27,500 bases of DNA from Prorocentrum cordatum (lineage: Eukaryota; Sar; Dinophyceae; Prorocentrales; Prorocentraceae). The notes under the pieces are model-generated. The model did not search any database, was not told the DNA's origin, and saw only the letters and a list, made by a program, of their open reading frames with translations. This document shows, in pieces, positions 17,036 through 24,749 of this stretch. The stretch is taken from NCBI GenBank assembly GCA_963575745.1, contig CAUYUJ010016343.1:58911-86410 (forward strand), read 5' to 3'. A program made the position numbers and the translations under genes. The stretch's first letter is position 1. Every line of letters begins with the position of its first letter.

Positions 17036-17270
17036 GTGTGGTCTGGATTACGGTTTCCGCGACAGTTCGTCTGTGATGCGCACGCTGGCAGAGCACACGG
17101 GATTCATGTAAAACAAGTGAGGATGCTCACAGATCAGCCCCGCTTGCAGTGTCGTGTCGCACCACGTCGTTACGGGCCGCAGGGTTCGCCCGACTTCGGA
17201 TGCTGTCCTCACCGCACCTTTTTCTATTACGCGTCGTCATGCTTCTCGGTGTGTCTTTCCTCTTCTTCGG
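17036..17270. other. Unique DNA with protein-like frames on both strands
   Basis: Plus frame from 17036 (MWSGLRFPRQFVCDAHAGRA...) and minus frame ending at 17127 (..SRANPAARNDVVRHD..) both look non-repetitive. Codon third positions do not discriminate. The plus frame continues into the nested hairpin element, so at most its first 60 codons could be real. Confidence 0.2.
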
Positions 17271-17275
17271 GGGCG

Positions 17276-17450
17276 CGCAAACATGGATTAGCGATCCATG
17301 GATTTGGGGCGCGGTCGCCAAATCCATGGATCGGGGGAGGTGCCCTCCCCCAAATGTGGCTGGCGCTGCCTCGGTCGGCGGCGATAATCAGCGATTTCCA
17401 ATAGAAACGGGACCCGTCGCTAATCCACGCCCTCTTGATCCATGTTTGCG
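17276..17450. mobile_element. Nested foldback element
   Basis: Outer inverted ends CGCAAACATGGAT (17276-17288) and ATCCATGTTTGCG (17438-17450), with GATTAGCG / CGCTAATC offset inside. A perfect inner hairpin of 15-bp arms, GATCCATGGATTTGG (17293) and CCAAATCCATGGATC (to 17332), follows. A third hairpin, GGGGGAGG-TG-CCCTCCCCC, comes after that. It is not seen elsewhere in the window. Confidence 0.7.
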
Positions 17451-17611
17451 ATCGCCTGACTCCTGCCCCTCTCAGCCGCCTTCCGCTTTCCCCCTGATCC
17501 TCTTTCTACGGATCCCCTTGAGGCGAAGGTGTGCACGAGTGCCCACGGATGTCGCCACTGAAGGTCCATGGGAGGAACATCACGTAGCCTCGACTCTATG
17601 AGGGAGGCGTC

Positions 17612-17780
17612 GTGACCGAAACTGTGCCCGAAGATCGGCCTGAGTGTAACCGAAACTGGCGCCCGAAAATTTCCCACCGCGCCCGAGGTTGACCAAAACG
17701 TTTGGTTCGAAGCCGAGGCGATTTTCGATTCCGGTCACACTTTCGGTCACGCAACGTTCTCGGTCACAACTTCGGGCACG
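17612..17780. repeat. Foldback built of GTGACCGAAA units
   Basis: Left half has GTGACCGAAACTGTGCCCGA and GTAACCGAAACTGGCGCCCG. Right half has the inverse words TTTCGGTCAC, CTCGGTCACAACTTCGGGCA. The halves form imperfect inverted repeats around CCAAAACGTTTGG, itself a palindrome (17693-17705). No coding sense. Confidence 0.6.
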
Positions 17781-17824
17781 TTCTCTCACTCATGTTCTCC
17801 TCTCGGACACCACTCCTTGTCTCG

Positions 17825-18012
17825 GACAACAGGGGCCGGCTGCCACGGGGAACGCGAAAGACGGCGGAAGGCGGCAGGACGAGGACGAGGCGGACGCCGA
17901 GGGGACCCGGGCGGATGGGGGGAAGGCGGGGGTGGGGGGGGGCAGCGGGGGCCGCTGGCAGAGGCCCGAGGCGCGTCCAGGAGGGGGGGGCGTCCGAGAG
18001 GAGGGCGGGTAG
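17825..18012 (+). other. Exon-like Gly/Asp/Glu-rich segment
   Basis: After ACAACAG the plus strand reads GPAATGNAKDGGRRQDEDEA and on to a Gly-rich GGKAGVGGGSGGRWQRPEAR, with G/C at nearly all third positions, stopping at 18012. It looks like a disordered exon, but such GC bias is also expected next to a (GGA)n tract. Confidence 0.2.
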
Positions 18013-18024
18013 CAACCGTGGCGC

Positions 18025-18245
18025 GGACGAGGTGGGGGGGAGGGGAGGAGAGGAGGAGGAGGAGGAGGTGGGGGGGAGGAGGAGGAGGAGGGAGGAGGAG
18101 GAGGAGGAGGAGGAGGAGAGGAGGAGGAGGAGGAGGAGGAGGAGGAGGAGGAGGAGGAGAGAGGAGGAGGAGGAGGAGGAGGAGGAGGGAGGAGGAGGAG
18201 GAGGAGGGGAGGAGGAGGAGGAGGAGGAGGAGGAGGAGGAGGAGG
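18025..18245 (+). repeat. (GGA)n tract
   Basis: About 220 bp of GGA with GGG phase slips that shift the frame several times, so poly-Glu, poly-Arg and poly-Gly runs alternate in the same frame. Confidence 0.95.
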
Positions 18246-18615
18246 GCAGGGGACGCCACTCGGCGGGGAGCGAGGGGCGGAGGCGAGAGGGAGAGGGGCG
18301 GAGACGACCCGCCCCACGCCCCCCCCCTTCGGAGCGCCCTCGGCTGGAAAGCCGCCCGAAAACCTCGGACCTCGAACCTCGGACCCCCCCCCCTGGCCAT
18401 CCCTGAGATCCAACGGCGCAACAAACATTGAGACATCATGGAGAATCACGACAGGCGCCCCAGACCCCACCTTTCTGCGCCATGCTCCGAGCCGCACCGA
18501 TCTGCGAGGGTCCAGGGCCCGAGGCCAGACGACAACGCCCGGCAGACTCCGTTTTAGCAGCCGCGGGTTTGGCAGCCGTCGCCCGGCTCCTGAATCACCC
18601 CCCTCCTCGGTGCTT

Positions 18616-18823
18616 CTAGAGGCCTCCTAGATGGGGTCGGGGTAGACGGGGCCGGAGGATCGCGCCGCATCGCCGATGCATCGGCGATGCATCGGTCGTG
18701 CATCGCGATGCACTGGCGATGCATCGGCGCCGTGGGCTAGGCATCGGCGACGCCAGCGTATAGAAAAGCGGGCTCCACATCGCCGATGCATCGGCGATGC
18801 GTCGGCGAGCCTCGTGAAAGATG
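18616..18823 (+). mobile_element. GATGCATCGGCG element, copy 2 (right end lost)
   Basis: Begins AGAGGCCTCCTAGATGGGGT like copy 1 (13113). It then carries many CGCCGATGCATCGGCG palindromes, GGGCTCCACATCGCC in the centre, and CGGCGAGCCTCGTGAAAGAT. A (TCC)n tract interrupts it at 18836. The terminal CCCCACCTGGGAGGCC of copy 1 is missing. Confidence 0.7.
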
Positions 18824-18835
18824 CTTGAGAATCTC

Positions 18836-18892
18836 TCCTCCTCCTCCTCCTCCTTCCTCCTCCTCCTCCTCCTCCTCCTCCTCCTCCTCCCA
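18836..18892 (-). repeat. (TCC)n tract inside the GATGCATC region
   Basis: A 57-bp TCC tract separates two stretches that both end CGGCGAGCCTCGTGARAGATG (18805-18823 and 18953-18970). The microsatellite therefore sits at or near a duplication junction. Confidence 0.9.
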
Positions 18893-18970
18893 CCGCATCG
18901 GCGATGCCTCGACCCGCATCGGCGATGCATCGGCGATGCAGCGATGCATCGGCGAGCCTCGTGAGAGATG
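18893..18970 (+). repeat. Second block of GATGCATCGGCG repeats
   Basis: CGCATCGGCGATGC units repeated, ending with the same GCGAGCCTCGTGAGAGATG tail as the block before the TCC tract. Confidence 0.75.
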
Positions 18971-19054
18971 TTTCCGGCCCACGGATGCAGCCCTTCCTGG
19001 GCGCGCCAGACTGCCCGGGATTGCTCGCACGGGGTCCCCGCTCAGGCAGGGCCC

Positions 19055-19180
19055 CATCGATCTATCCATCTAGCTATCTATCGATCGATCTATCGACATA
19101 TCGATCTATATATATATATCGATATATCTATCCATCTTTCCATGTAAATATATAAGTGAATGTATATATATAGAGAGAGG
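19055..19180. repeat. (ATCT)n/(TA)n AT-rich simple repeat
   Basis: ATCTATC and ATCGATCGATC units, then TATATATATA, ending in AGAGAGAGGG. The strong local AT content contrasts with its surroundings. Confidence 0.85.
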
Positions 19181-19289
19181 GAGAAAGGCACTCGCGAGCG
19201 GCGGGCTCCCGGACCCCGCGACCCAGCCTCCTGGGGACGGGCCTGCCGTCCCGGGCAAACTCTGCTGATGGTGCGGGGGAGGGGGGGCC

Positions 19290-19492
19290 CGAGGAGGAGG
19301 AGGAGCAGGAGGAGGAGGAGGACGAGGAGGAGGAGGAGGAGGACGAGGAGAAGGAAGAGGAGGAGGAGGAGGAGGAGGAGGAGGAGGAGGAGGAGGAAGG
19401 AAGAGGAGGAAGAGGAGGAGGAGGAGGAGGAGGAGGAGGAGGGAGAGGAGGAGGAGGAGGAGGAGGAGGAGGAGGAGGAGGAGGAGGAAGAA
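19290..19492 (+). repeat. (GGA)n tract
   Basis: About 200 bp of GGA with GAC and GAA interruptions. On the minus strand it would be poly-Pro/Leu/Ser C-terminal to the candidate gene described at 19497-19828. Confidence 0.95.
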
Positions 19493-19496
19493 GGGC

Positions 19497-19828
19497 TGGC
19501 GAGTGGCCGATGTTCCTCGTGGCCGGCAGGGGGGGGGGCTGGAGCGGCAGCGGTGGCCGCAGCGGCCAGCGGGGGCCACGCGGCGCCAGGCCGCTGAACC
19601 GCTTCAGCGCGTCTGTGGCCGACTTGACCAGCGCCTGCGGGCGGAAATACAATGTACATGTATGATAAGACAGCTTACTTGACGGCATGTTGGGGCGCAT
19701 GATTTGTTGTCTATCTTCGAAGATTCCCAGGTGTTCCACAGCTTCCGAGGGTCCCTGGAGCCATTGGAGAACAAGACATGTCCGTGGGGCACGGGCTGGC
19801 AGGCCGAACTCTTCTGCGATGTGCATTC
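19497..19828 (-). CDS. Two-exon candidate gene (partial), with a 44-bp intron
   Basis: Best splice evidence in the window. Minus-strand exon A (19828-19679) is exactly 50 codons, bounded upstream by CATCCTACAG. It starts ECTSQKSSACQPVPHGHVLF, then SNGSRDPRKLWNTWESSKID, and ends TCRQ. A GTAAGC donor at 19678 and a CCGCCCGCAG acceptor ending at 19635 delimit a 44-bp intron. Exon B starts ALVKSATDALKRFSGLAPRG in phase 0, with G/C at almost all third positions, and runs to about 19497, where the purine tract begins. Joining the exons keeps the frame. LFSNGSRDP resembles the Asp-bearing NGxxDPW motif of serine carboxypeptidases of family S28 or S10, but Trp is replaced by Arg and nothing else matches. 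I would not name it. Start and end exons are not identified. Confidence 0.4.
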
Positions 19829-20149
19829 CTGTAGGATGAATTCGGCGGGCCCCCCTTGTGGGGTCGAACTGGGGTTGCGCTGACAACGTTGTGGCGTAAT
19901 GGAAAGCGTTGCGCTCGTCAGAACCATGGAGGCCGTGGATACACGTGTCCGCCAATGTGCCGCCGGGCACGGAGTGGGCTCGACCTCAGGTCCTTTGCCA
20001 AATCCCGGGAGCCTCAGTCCTCACTCCTGAGGGCCCGAAGCCCAAATTGCGAAACCTCCTGGGGCCTCTCGCGTATGGTCGGGGAGGTGTCGCGTCTCTC
20101 AGCGAGACTCGTTCGGGCCCACGAGGGCCTAAGGACGGGCCAAGAGAGC

Positions 20150-20640
20150 ACCACGAGGCACCCACGACGGTCCAAGAGGACCCCTGGTCACCGGAAGATC
20201 GTTCCAAGACGCTCCAGATGGCCTCAAGACGGCTCACGAGGCCTCCAAGACGCCCCAAGAGACCTCCCCTAAGAGGGCCCAAGACGCAAAACATCTTGAA
20301 CGTTCCGTTGGTTTTTGATGGATGTTGAGTGTTCTCGCCTTCTCGGCTGTCAGACGCTCCAAGACGGCCCAAGAGGCCCCCATGACGGCCCAAGCGGCCT
20401 CCAAGAGGGCCCCAAGACGGTCCAAGAGCGCCCCAAGACGGCTCAAGAGGCGCCCAGCGACGGACCAAGAGGGCCCCAAGAGAAGCCCCAAAAAGGGAGC
20501 ACGAACCGAAACCTGAGCCTTCCGCCCCAAGAGGCCCCAAGGAGTCCCCAGGAGGCGCCCAAGAGGCCCCAAGAGGCCCCTGGCCTCTAAAGGGGCCCCA
20601 AGAGGCCTTCAAGATGCTTCAAGAGGCCCAAAAATCTGCC
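20150..20640 (+). repeat. CCAAGAGGCCCC / CCAAGACGGC 12-mer cluster
   Basis: Dozens of imperfect 10-14-bp words (CCAAGACGGCCCAAGAGGCC) in one orientation. Read on the minus strand they give Gly/Leu/Trp-rich repeat peptides (SWGPLGRLLG type). A short unique patch lies at 20295-20345. The cluster at 20895-21715 is the same sequence type in the opposite orientation. Confidence 0.8.
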
Positions 20641-20644
20641 CTCA

Positions 20645-20839
20645 GTGGACTTTAAACTGCCTCCAAAAGGCCCCCGAGACGCCCAGAACGAGATCCCAAT
20701 GAACATCCAATTTGGCTTCGCACTGTGGTGGGATGGGCCGAACGACATTCGACCTGCTTGGCACGGGGACGGGCAGCGCGTGTACTTTGTGAGGGCGCGA
20801 GGTCGCTGGCTGAATGGCTTGGAGCCCTGCTGGTGTTAA
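20645..20839 (+). CDS. 64-codon ORF between inverted repeat clusters
   Basis: Starts MDFKLPPKGPRDAQNEIPMN. The C-terminal 45 residues are of normal, Trp-rich composition (FALWWDGPNDIRPAWHGDGQ, then RVYFVRARGRWLNGLEPCW) and end at TAA 20839. The first 15 codons belong to the 12-mer repeat, so a real protein would start later or be an exon. No family is recognised. It is interesting because it is the only non-repeat sequence between two large inverted clusters. Confidence 0.3.
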   Translation: MDFKLPPKGPRDAQNEIPMNIQFGFALWWDGPNDIRPAWHGDGQRVYFVRARGRWLNGLEPCWC

Positions 20840-21170
20840 GGCTTTAGGTGGACATACAGAAATCTAGCAACAAAAACCTTGCGAAAGTCAGTGCATCTGG
20901 GCCTTCCTGGGGATTCTTTTCGGGCTAGTTTGGGTCGCCTTGGGGCCACCGTGGGCCGTCCTGGGGCCCTCTTGGATAGTCTTGGGGGGGCTTGGGCCGT
21001 CTTGGACCCCTCTCGGGGCCATCTTGGGGACTTCCTGCGGCCCTCTTGGGGCTCGCTCGAGAACCTTTTGGGGGCCCTCCGGGGCCTCTCGTGGGTTTCG
21101 TGGGGGCTCTTTTGAGCAGTCGTGGGGCACATTTGGGCCGTCTTGGGGCCCTCTTTGCGGGAAAGATCTG

Positions 21171-21241
21171 TATCCATATCCAGTGCGTCTTGCACTTCTT
21201 GGAAGGGGCGCCACAAGGCCGAGGCGCACTGGATATGGATA
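21171..21241. mobile_element. 72-bp foldback, copy 1 of a direct pair
   Basis: TATCCATATCCAGTGCG at the left and CGCACTGGATATGGATA at the right are exact inverted repeats of 17 bp. The interior CACTTCTTGGAAGGGGCGCC resembles that of the next copy. Confidence 0.8.
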
Positions 21242-21266
21242 AAGATCGAGCCTCAGGGGGTAAATT

Positions 21267-21338
21267 TATCCATATCCAGTGCGCCTCAGAGTTCTGTGGA
21301 AGAGAGCCCGAAACTCCATACTGCAATGGATATGGATA
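21267..21338. mobile_element. 72-bp foldback, copy 2 of a direct pair
   Basis: TATCCATATCCAGTGCGCCT at the left, TGCAATGGATATGGATA at the right (two mismatches). Spacing to copy 1 is 96 bp start to start. The interior GAGTTCTGTGGAAGAGAGCC aligns directly with copy 1, so the pair arose by tandem duplication or repeated insertion. Confidence 0.8.
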
Positions 21339-21905
21339 GAAAAATTGCCCGCACTCTTGGGGACTTCCTGAGTCGTCTTGGGGCGGTCCTGGCAGCCTCT
21401 TGGGCCGTCCTGGACGCTGTTCCGACCAGATGAGCGAACGTGCTAAAGATGCACGTTTTCCCAAGGGTATGGGGCGGTTTTGACCATTCGGGGTCTTTTG
21501 GGGGGCCTCATGGAGCGTCTCGAGAACCTTGAGACGATCTTGGGCCCTCTTGGGGCGATGTTGAGCCGCCTTCGAGCCCTTCGTGGGCCTCCCAGAAAAG
21601 CCATCGTGGAGGTTCTGCGAGGCCGTCTCGGGAGCGTCCTGGGCCGTCGTGGGGCTCTTTTGGGCGCTCCTGGGGCTGACGTGGGCCGTCTTGGACCGGA
21701 AATGGCCAAACATTGGGGCCATAGCTACCCAAACCCCCCTTCGGATCACGAAAAACTCGCGCCGGGAGGTTTTTCGCGAACTTCGGCCTTTGGGGGCCCT
21801 TACCCGGCGTCGGGACCGTTGAAGAAAGGCTCAGGATGAAGAGCCAGTCCTCCCGGGTGAGGGATCCAGACCTTGGGTGGTCGACGTTGCTAGAAGGAAA
21901 AAAAC

Positions 21906-22042
21906 TATGCACATACACCAATTCTGGCCAGGCCCATCCTGAGCCCAGGATCGGTGCATACGCCCTCCTGCCTTGGCCAGGAAGGCATATGCACCGATCC
22001 TGGGTCAAGGATGGGCCTTGCCAGGGTCGGTGCATGTGCATA
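21906..22042. mobile_element. Foldback element with about 59-bp arms and TA ends
   Basis: The left arm TATGCACATACACC...CCCAGGATCGGTGCATACGCC and the right arm GGCATATGCACCGATCCTGG...GGTGCATGTGCATA pair with about nine mismatches around the loop CTCCTGCCTTGGCCAGGAA. Ends are TA on both sides, compatible with a TA target duplication. No internal gene. Confidence 0.8.
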
Positions 22043-22059
22043 ATTATCTTCGCCCGAGT

Positions 22060-22635
22060 TGTGCAACATCCACGACGTCGAAGGTCTGGGTATATTTCTC
22101 CCGACCAGCGCATCGCGACGCTGCGCGCGCTTTTTCCGTCATCACTGGGCGCCAGCCCTGCCTTCCCCCCCTCCTCACACTCCCCGTGCGTTACGCGACT
22201 TCTGCCGACGAGAACCTCGCGACGCGACGCGCGCTTTCCGTCAGACGGGCGGGCAATCCTGGATCGCGTGTCACAGCGGCGGCCCCGGCGACACTCCGTG
22301 CCCTGCAAACGCACGGCGTGTCGCTCCGCTCCGCGGGGCGGGAGGCTCGGACAACGCTCGGGGCGCGGACGCCTCGGGACCGGCGTCTCGCGGACGGCGC
22401 CTCGCGCCGGGACGCGCTGGGCCGGCACCGGCGGCGCGACGTTGCCTTCCCTCGCAGAACACGGCAGGAGGCCATCCGCACGGGCGCTCGCAGTCAGGGG
22501 GGGGGGGACGCTCGACGAGCGAGTTGCCCGGAGGCGCGAGTGGGGAAGGAGGGGGGGCTGCCGCGGAGAGGGCGGCAAAACCGGCGGCGCGACACGCCAT
22601 CCCCCAAAACTCCGCGACCGCGCAGCAGAGGTTGA
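22060..22635. other. Very GC-rich stretch with overlapping long frames
   Basis: Frames of 200-400 codons exist on both strands. The plus frame through ENLATRRALSVRRAG...DRRLADGASRRDALGRH and a minus frame through GNSLVERPPPPDCERPC both show high third-position G/C, so neither is trusted. The longest frames continue into neighbouring foldbacks. A short direct repeat, CGCGACGC...GCGCGCTT-TCCGTCA, occurs at about 22107 and 22209. No domain is recognised. Confidence 0.3.
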
Positions 22636-22638
22636 TTC

Positions 22639-23766
22639 GGTCGGGCACGTCCGCCTACAGGCCCATCTTTCAGGACAAATAAGAAGAGACTCGAAAAGCA
22701 TTCAAAGATTATCAAACAATGCTAGAACAAGCGTCCCCACACTATTTCCTTACTATTTATGGATATTCCTCCTGCAGAGGGACAGGCTCGCCTCGAAGCA
22801 AAGGGGGCGAGGCCTAGGTCGGGAAGGCCCTCCCTGCAGGCGGATCCTGGGCGAAAACTTGAAAAAATACAAACGTACACCAGCATAGTCCAGAAAGAAT
22901 AAAAAAAAATAGTCCCCGAAGTATTTTTTGACGATTTCGGAATCTTCCTCCTGCAGAGGGACGGGCCCGACTCGAAGCAAGAGGGGGCGAGGCTTGGGTT
23001 GGGCGCGCCCCCCCCCTGCAGGCGGATCTTGGGCGAAAGCTGAAAAAAAAAAACCAAACATGCACCAACATAGTCAAGAGGTAACCAAAAAATAGCCCCC
23101 GAACTATTTTTGGACGATTTCTGGATACTCCTGCAGATGGGGCGGGCCCGACTCGAAGCAAGAGTGGGCGAGGCCTAGGTCGGGCGTGCCCCCCCCTGCA
23201 GGCGGATCCTGGGCGAAAGCTGAAAAAATACCCCAAACGTGCACCAACATAGTCCAGAGAGAACCAAAACATAGCCCCCGAAGCATTTTTGGACGATCTC
23301 GGAATACTCCCCCTGCAGAGGGACGGGCCCGACTCGAAGCAAGAGGGGGCGAGGCCTAGGTCGGGCGTGCCCCCCTGCAGGCGGATGCTGGGCGAAAGCT
23401 GAAAAAGTACCCCAAACGTGCACCAACATAGTCGAGAGAGAACCAAAAAATGGTCCCCAGACTATTTTTTAACGATCTCTGGATATTCCCCCTGCAGAGG
23501 GACGGGCCCGGCTCGAAGCAAGAGGGGGCGAGGCCTAGGTCGGGCGTGCCCCCCCCCCCCTGCAGGCGGATCTTGGCCGAAAAATGACAAATACCCCAAA
23601 CCAAAAATGCACCCTCATAGTCGAGAAATAACAAAAATGGTCCCCAGACTGTTTTTGTGTCCCCAAACATGCACCAAAATAGTCGAGAGATCATCAAAAC
23701 ATAGCCCCCAAACTATGTCCTGACGATTTCGGGACACTTCCTCCTGCAGAGGGACGGGGCCCGACT
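22639..23766 (+). mobile_element. Tandem array of six GTCGGGC/CTGCAG elements
   Basis: Copies at about 22639-22793, 22817-22972, 22997-23153, 23178-23334, 23359-23513 and 23538-23766. The period is about 180 bp, with CCTGCAG at 22771, 22950, 23130, 23312, 23491 and 23743. Each copy begins GGTCGGGCGTGCCCCCCTGC,AGGCGGAT and ends CTCCTGCAGAGGGACGGGCC,CGACT, so the ends are inverted repeats. An A-rich interior carries AATAGTC-CCCA-GACTATT. Copies are joined by a constant 24-bp linker (TCGAAGCAAGAGGGGGCGAG,GCCTA). The sixth copy has an extra repeat of its interior and is about 70 bp longer. Confidence 0.85.
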
Positions 23767-23844
23767 CGAAGCAAACGGGGGGGGGCGAGGCCGAGGCCCG
23801 CGCCGATAGAGAAGACCGCACGGCGCGAGGGCCCTCCGCCGCGC

Positions 23845-24145
23845 GCTCGGCACCCCCCCCCCCGGGGCCCCCCCTGCCGGGCCCCCGGGGGGCGTCCGGG
23901 GCCGCCCGGGGGGAAGTAGGGCCCGTCTGTGCCGCAGTGGCGAGGCGTCCCTGGCGTGCCCAGTAGCCCTACCAAACAATGTTCGAAGAACCTCTCGTAG
24001 TTTCCCGTGCCTGGCTCCCCCCCCCCCCTGGGCGCCCCCTGCCGGGCCCGCGGGGAGCGTCCAGGGCCGCTCGGAGGGAAGTCGAGCCCGTCTGTGCAGC
24101 AGTGGCGAGGCGTCCACGGCGTGCCTATAGTAGGGGGGCAAAACA
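23845..24145 (+). repeat. 165-bp GC-rich direct repeat, two copies, with a TATAGTCC-element end between them
   Basis: GCCCGTCTGTGC at 23921 and 24086 sets a 165-bp period. Shared words are CCTGCCGGGCCC, GCAGTGGCGAGGCGTCC and GGCGTGCC. Between them, 23970-24000 carries AGCCCTACCAAACAATGTTC,GAAGAACCT, the left end of the element at 24298. That looks like a solitary end or truncated copy. Confidence 0.65.
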
Positions 24146-24297
24146 AACCTGCCTCGCTTTTGACCACCCTCGCTTCCAAGAGGTACCAAGCGATGCCAAA
24201 CCACGGCCTGCACTGGTCAGGCCGCTTGACGAGGAGGCGCGTGGTATGACTTGGTTCTGCCTGGAAGCGAAAGCGGGGTAGGTAATTCACGCTCTGA

Positions 24298-24470
24298 TAT
24301 AGTCCGACCAAACAATGTTCGAAGAACCTGTTGTGGTTCCCACGAAATGTTCTTCGAACATTTCTGGTTGGGACTGTCCTGTTTTATCACATCGGGTTCC
24401 TGTTCTGAGAACACTGTCTTTGTTCTTGGAACAGATTGGGGTTCTACGAACATTTCGTGGGAGGACTATA
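24298..24470 (+). mobile_element. TATAGTCC inverted-repeat element, copy 2
   Basis: TATAGTCCGACCAAACAATG,TTCGAAGAAC at the left and GTTCTACGAACATTTCGTGG,GAGGACTATA at the right are inverted repeats. TA-TA ends suggest TA target use. The interior holds further TTCGAA palindromes and GTTCTGAGAAC. The 30 bp beyond the right end (GGAATGCCCGGACGATCGGT,CCCTGCTC) are also shared with copy 1 at 15757, so the true boundary may be about 24501. Confidence 0.75.
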
Positions 24471-24517
24471 GGAATGCCCGGACGATCGGTCCCTGCTCAA
24501 AGTCTAGGGTTAGCTCA

Positions 24518-24669
24518 GGTCGGGCCTGCCGTCCTACAGGCGGATTTGGGAAATATCAAAGGTAGGCAAAACAAACCAAAAATAGTCAAACGGGCAGGAG
24601 ACACCGCCACCGGTCTATTTCTTTAAACTGTTCTGGAACACTCCTCCTGTAGAGGGACCTGCCAAACCC
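24518..24669 (+). mobile_element. GTCGGGC/CTGCAG element, single copy
   Basis: GGTCGGGCCTGCCGTCCTAC,AGGCGGATTTGGG at the left, CTCCTCCTGTAGAGGGACCT,GCC at the right, with AAAAATAGTCAAACGG in the interior. The PstI-like CTGCAG words of the array are CTACAG/CTGTAG here, so both arms changed together and pairing is kept. Confidence 0.7.
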
Positions 24670-24749
24670 AAGTCTGGGGGAGCGGGTCCAGACCTCTGGG
24701 GGCCAACGCTGCGAAAAGGGCGCGCGCACGCGATGTCGAGGGGTCTGGG

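Larger units (their letters stand above)
20895..21715 (-). repeat. 12-mer cluster, inverted orientation
   Basis: Words such as GCCGTCTTGGGGCCCTCTTG, the reverse complement of the 20150-20640 cluster, in two blocks (20895-21160 and 21350-21715). The two small foldbacks at 21171-21338 separate them. Plus-strand frames read GPSWGPLGA-type repeats. Together with the first cluster it could fold into an arm several hundred bp long. Confidence 0.75.

Noticed and set aside
19886-19990. tRNA-like gene: TGGCGTAATGG resembles a pol III A box, and GTTCGACCC on the opposite strand resembles a B box
   Set aside because: The two boxes are on opposite strands. No acceptor, anticodon or T-arm stems form at the right spacing on either strand.
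21508-22701. 397-codon minus-strand ORF, the longest in the window
   Set aside because: It runs through the array edge, a foldback and the 12-mer cluster. No domain is seen, and composition changes at each repeat boundary.
21836-22888. 350-codon plus-strand ORF
   Set aside because: It crosses the 21906-22042 foldback and the first unit of the 22.6 kb array, is Arg/Pro/Gly-rich throughout, and is matched by an equally long minus-strand frame. It is a GC artefact.
22639-23766. 180-bp array as rDNA intergenic spacer or centromere satellite
   Set aside because: No rRNA sequence is nearby and the same unit occurs singly with defined ends elsewhere. Only six copies are present.
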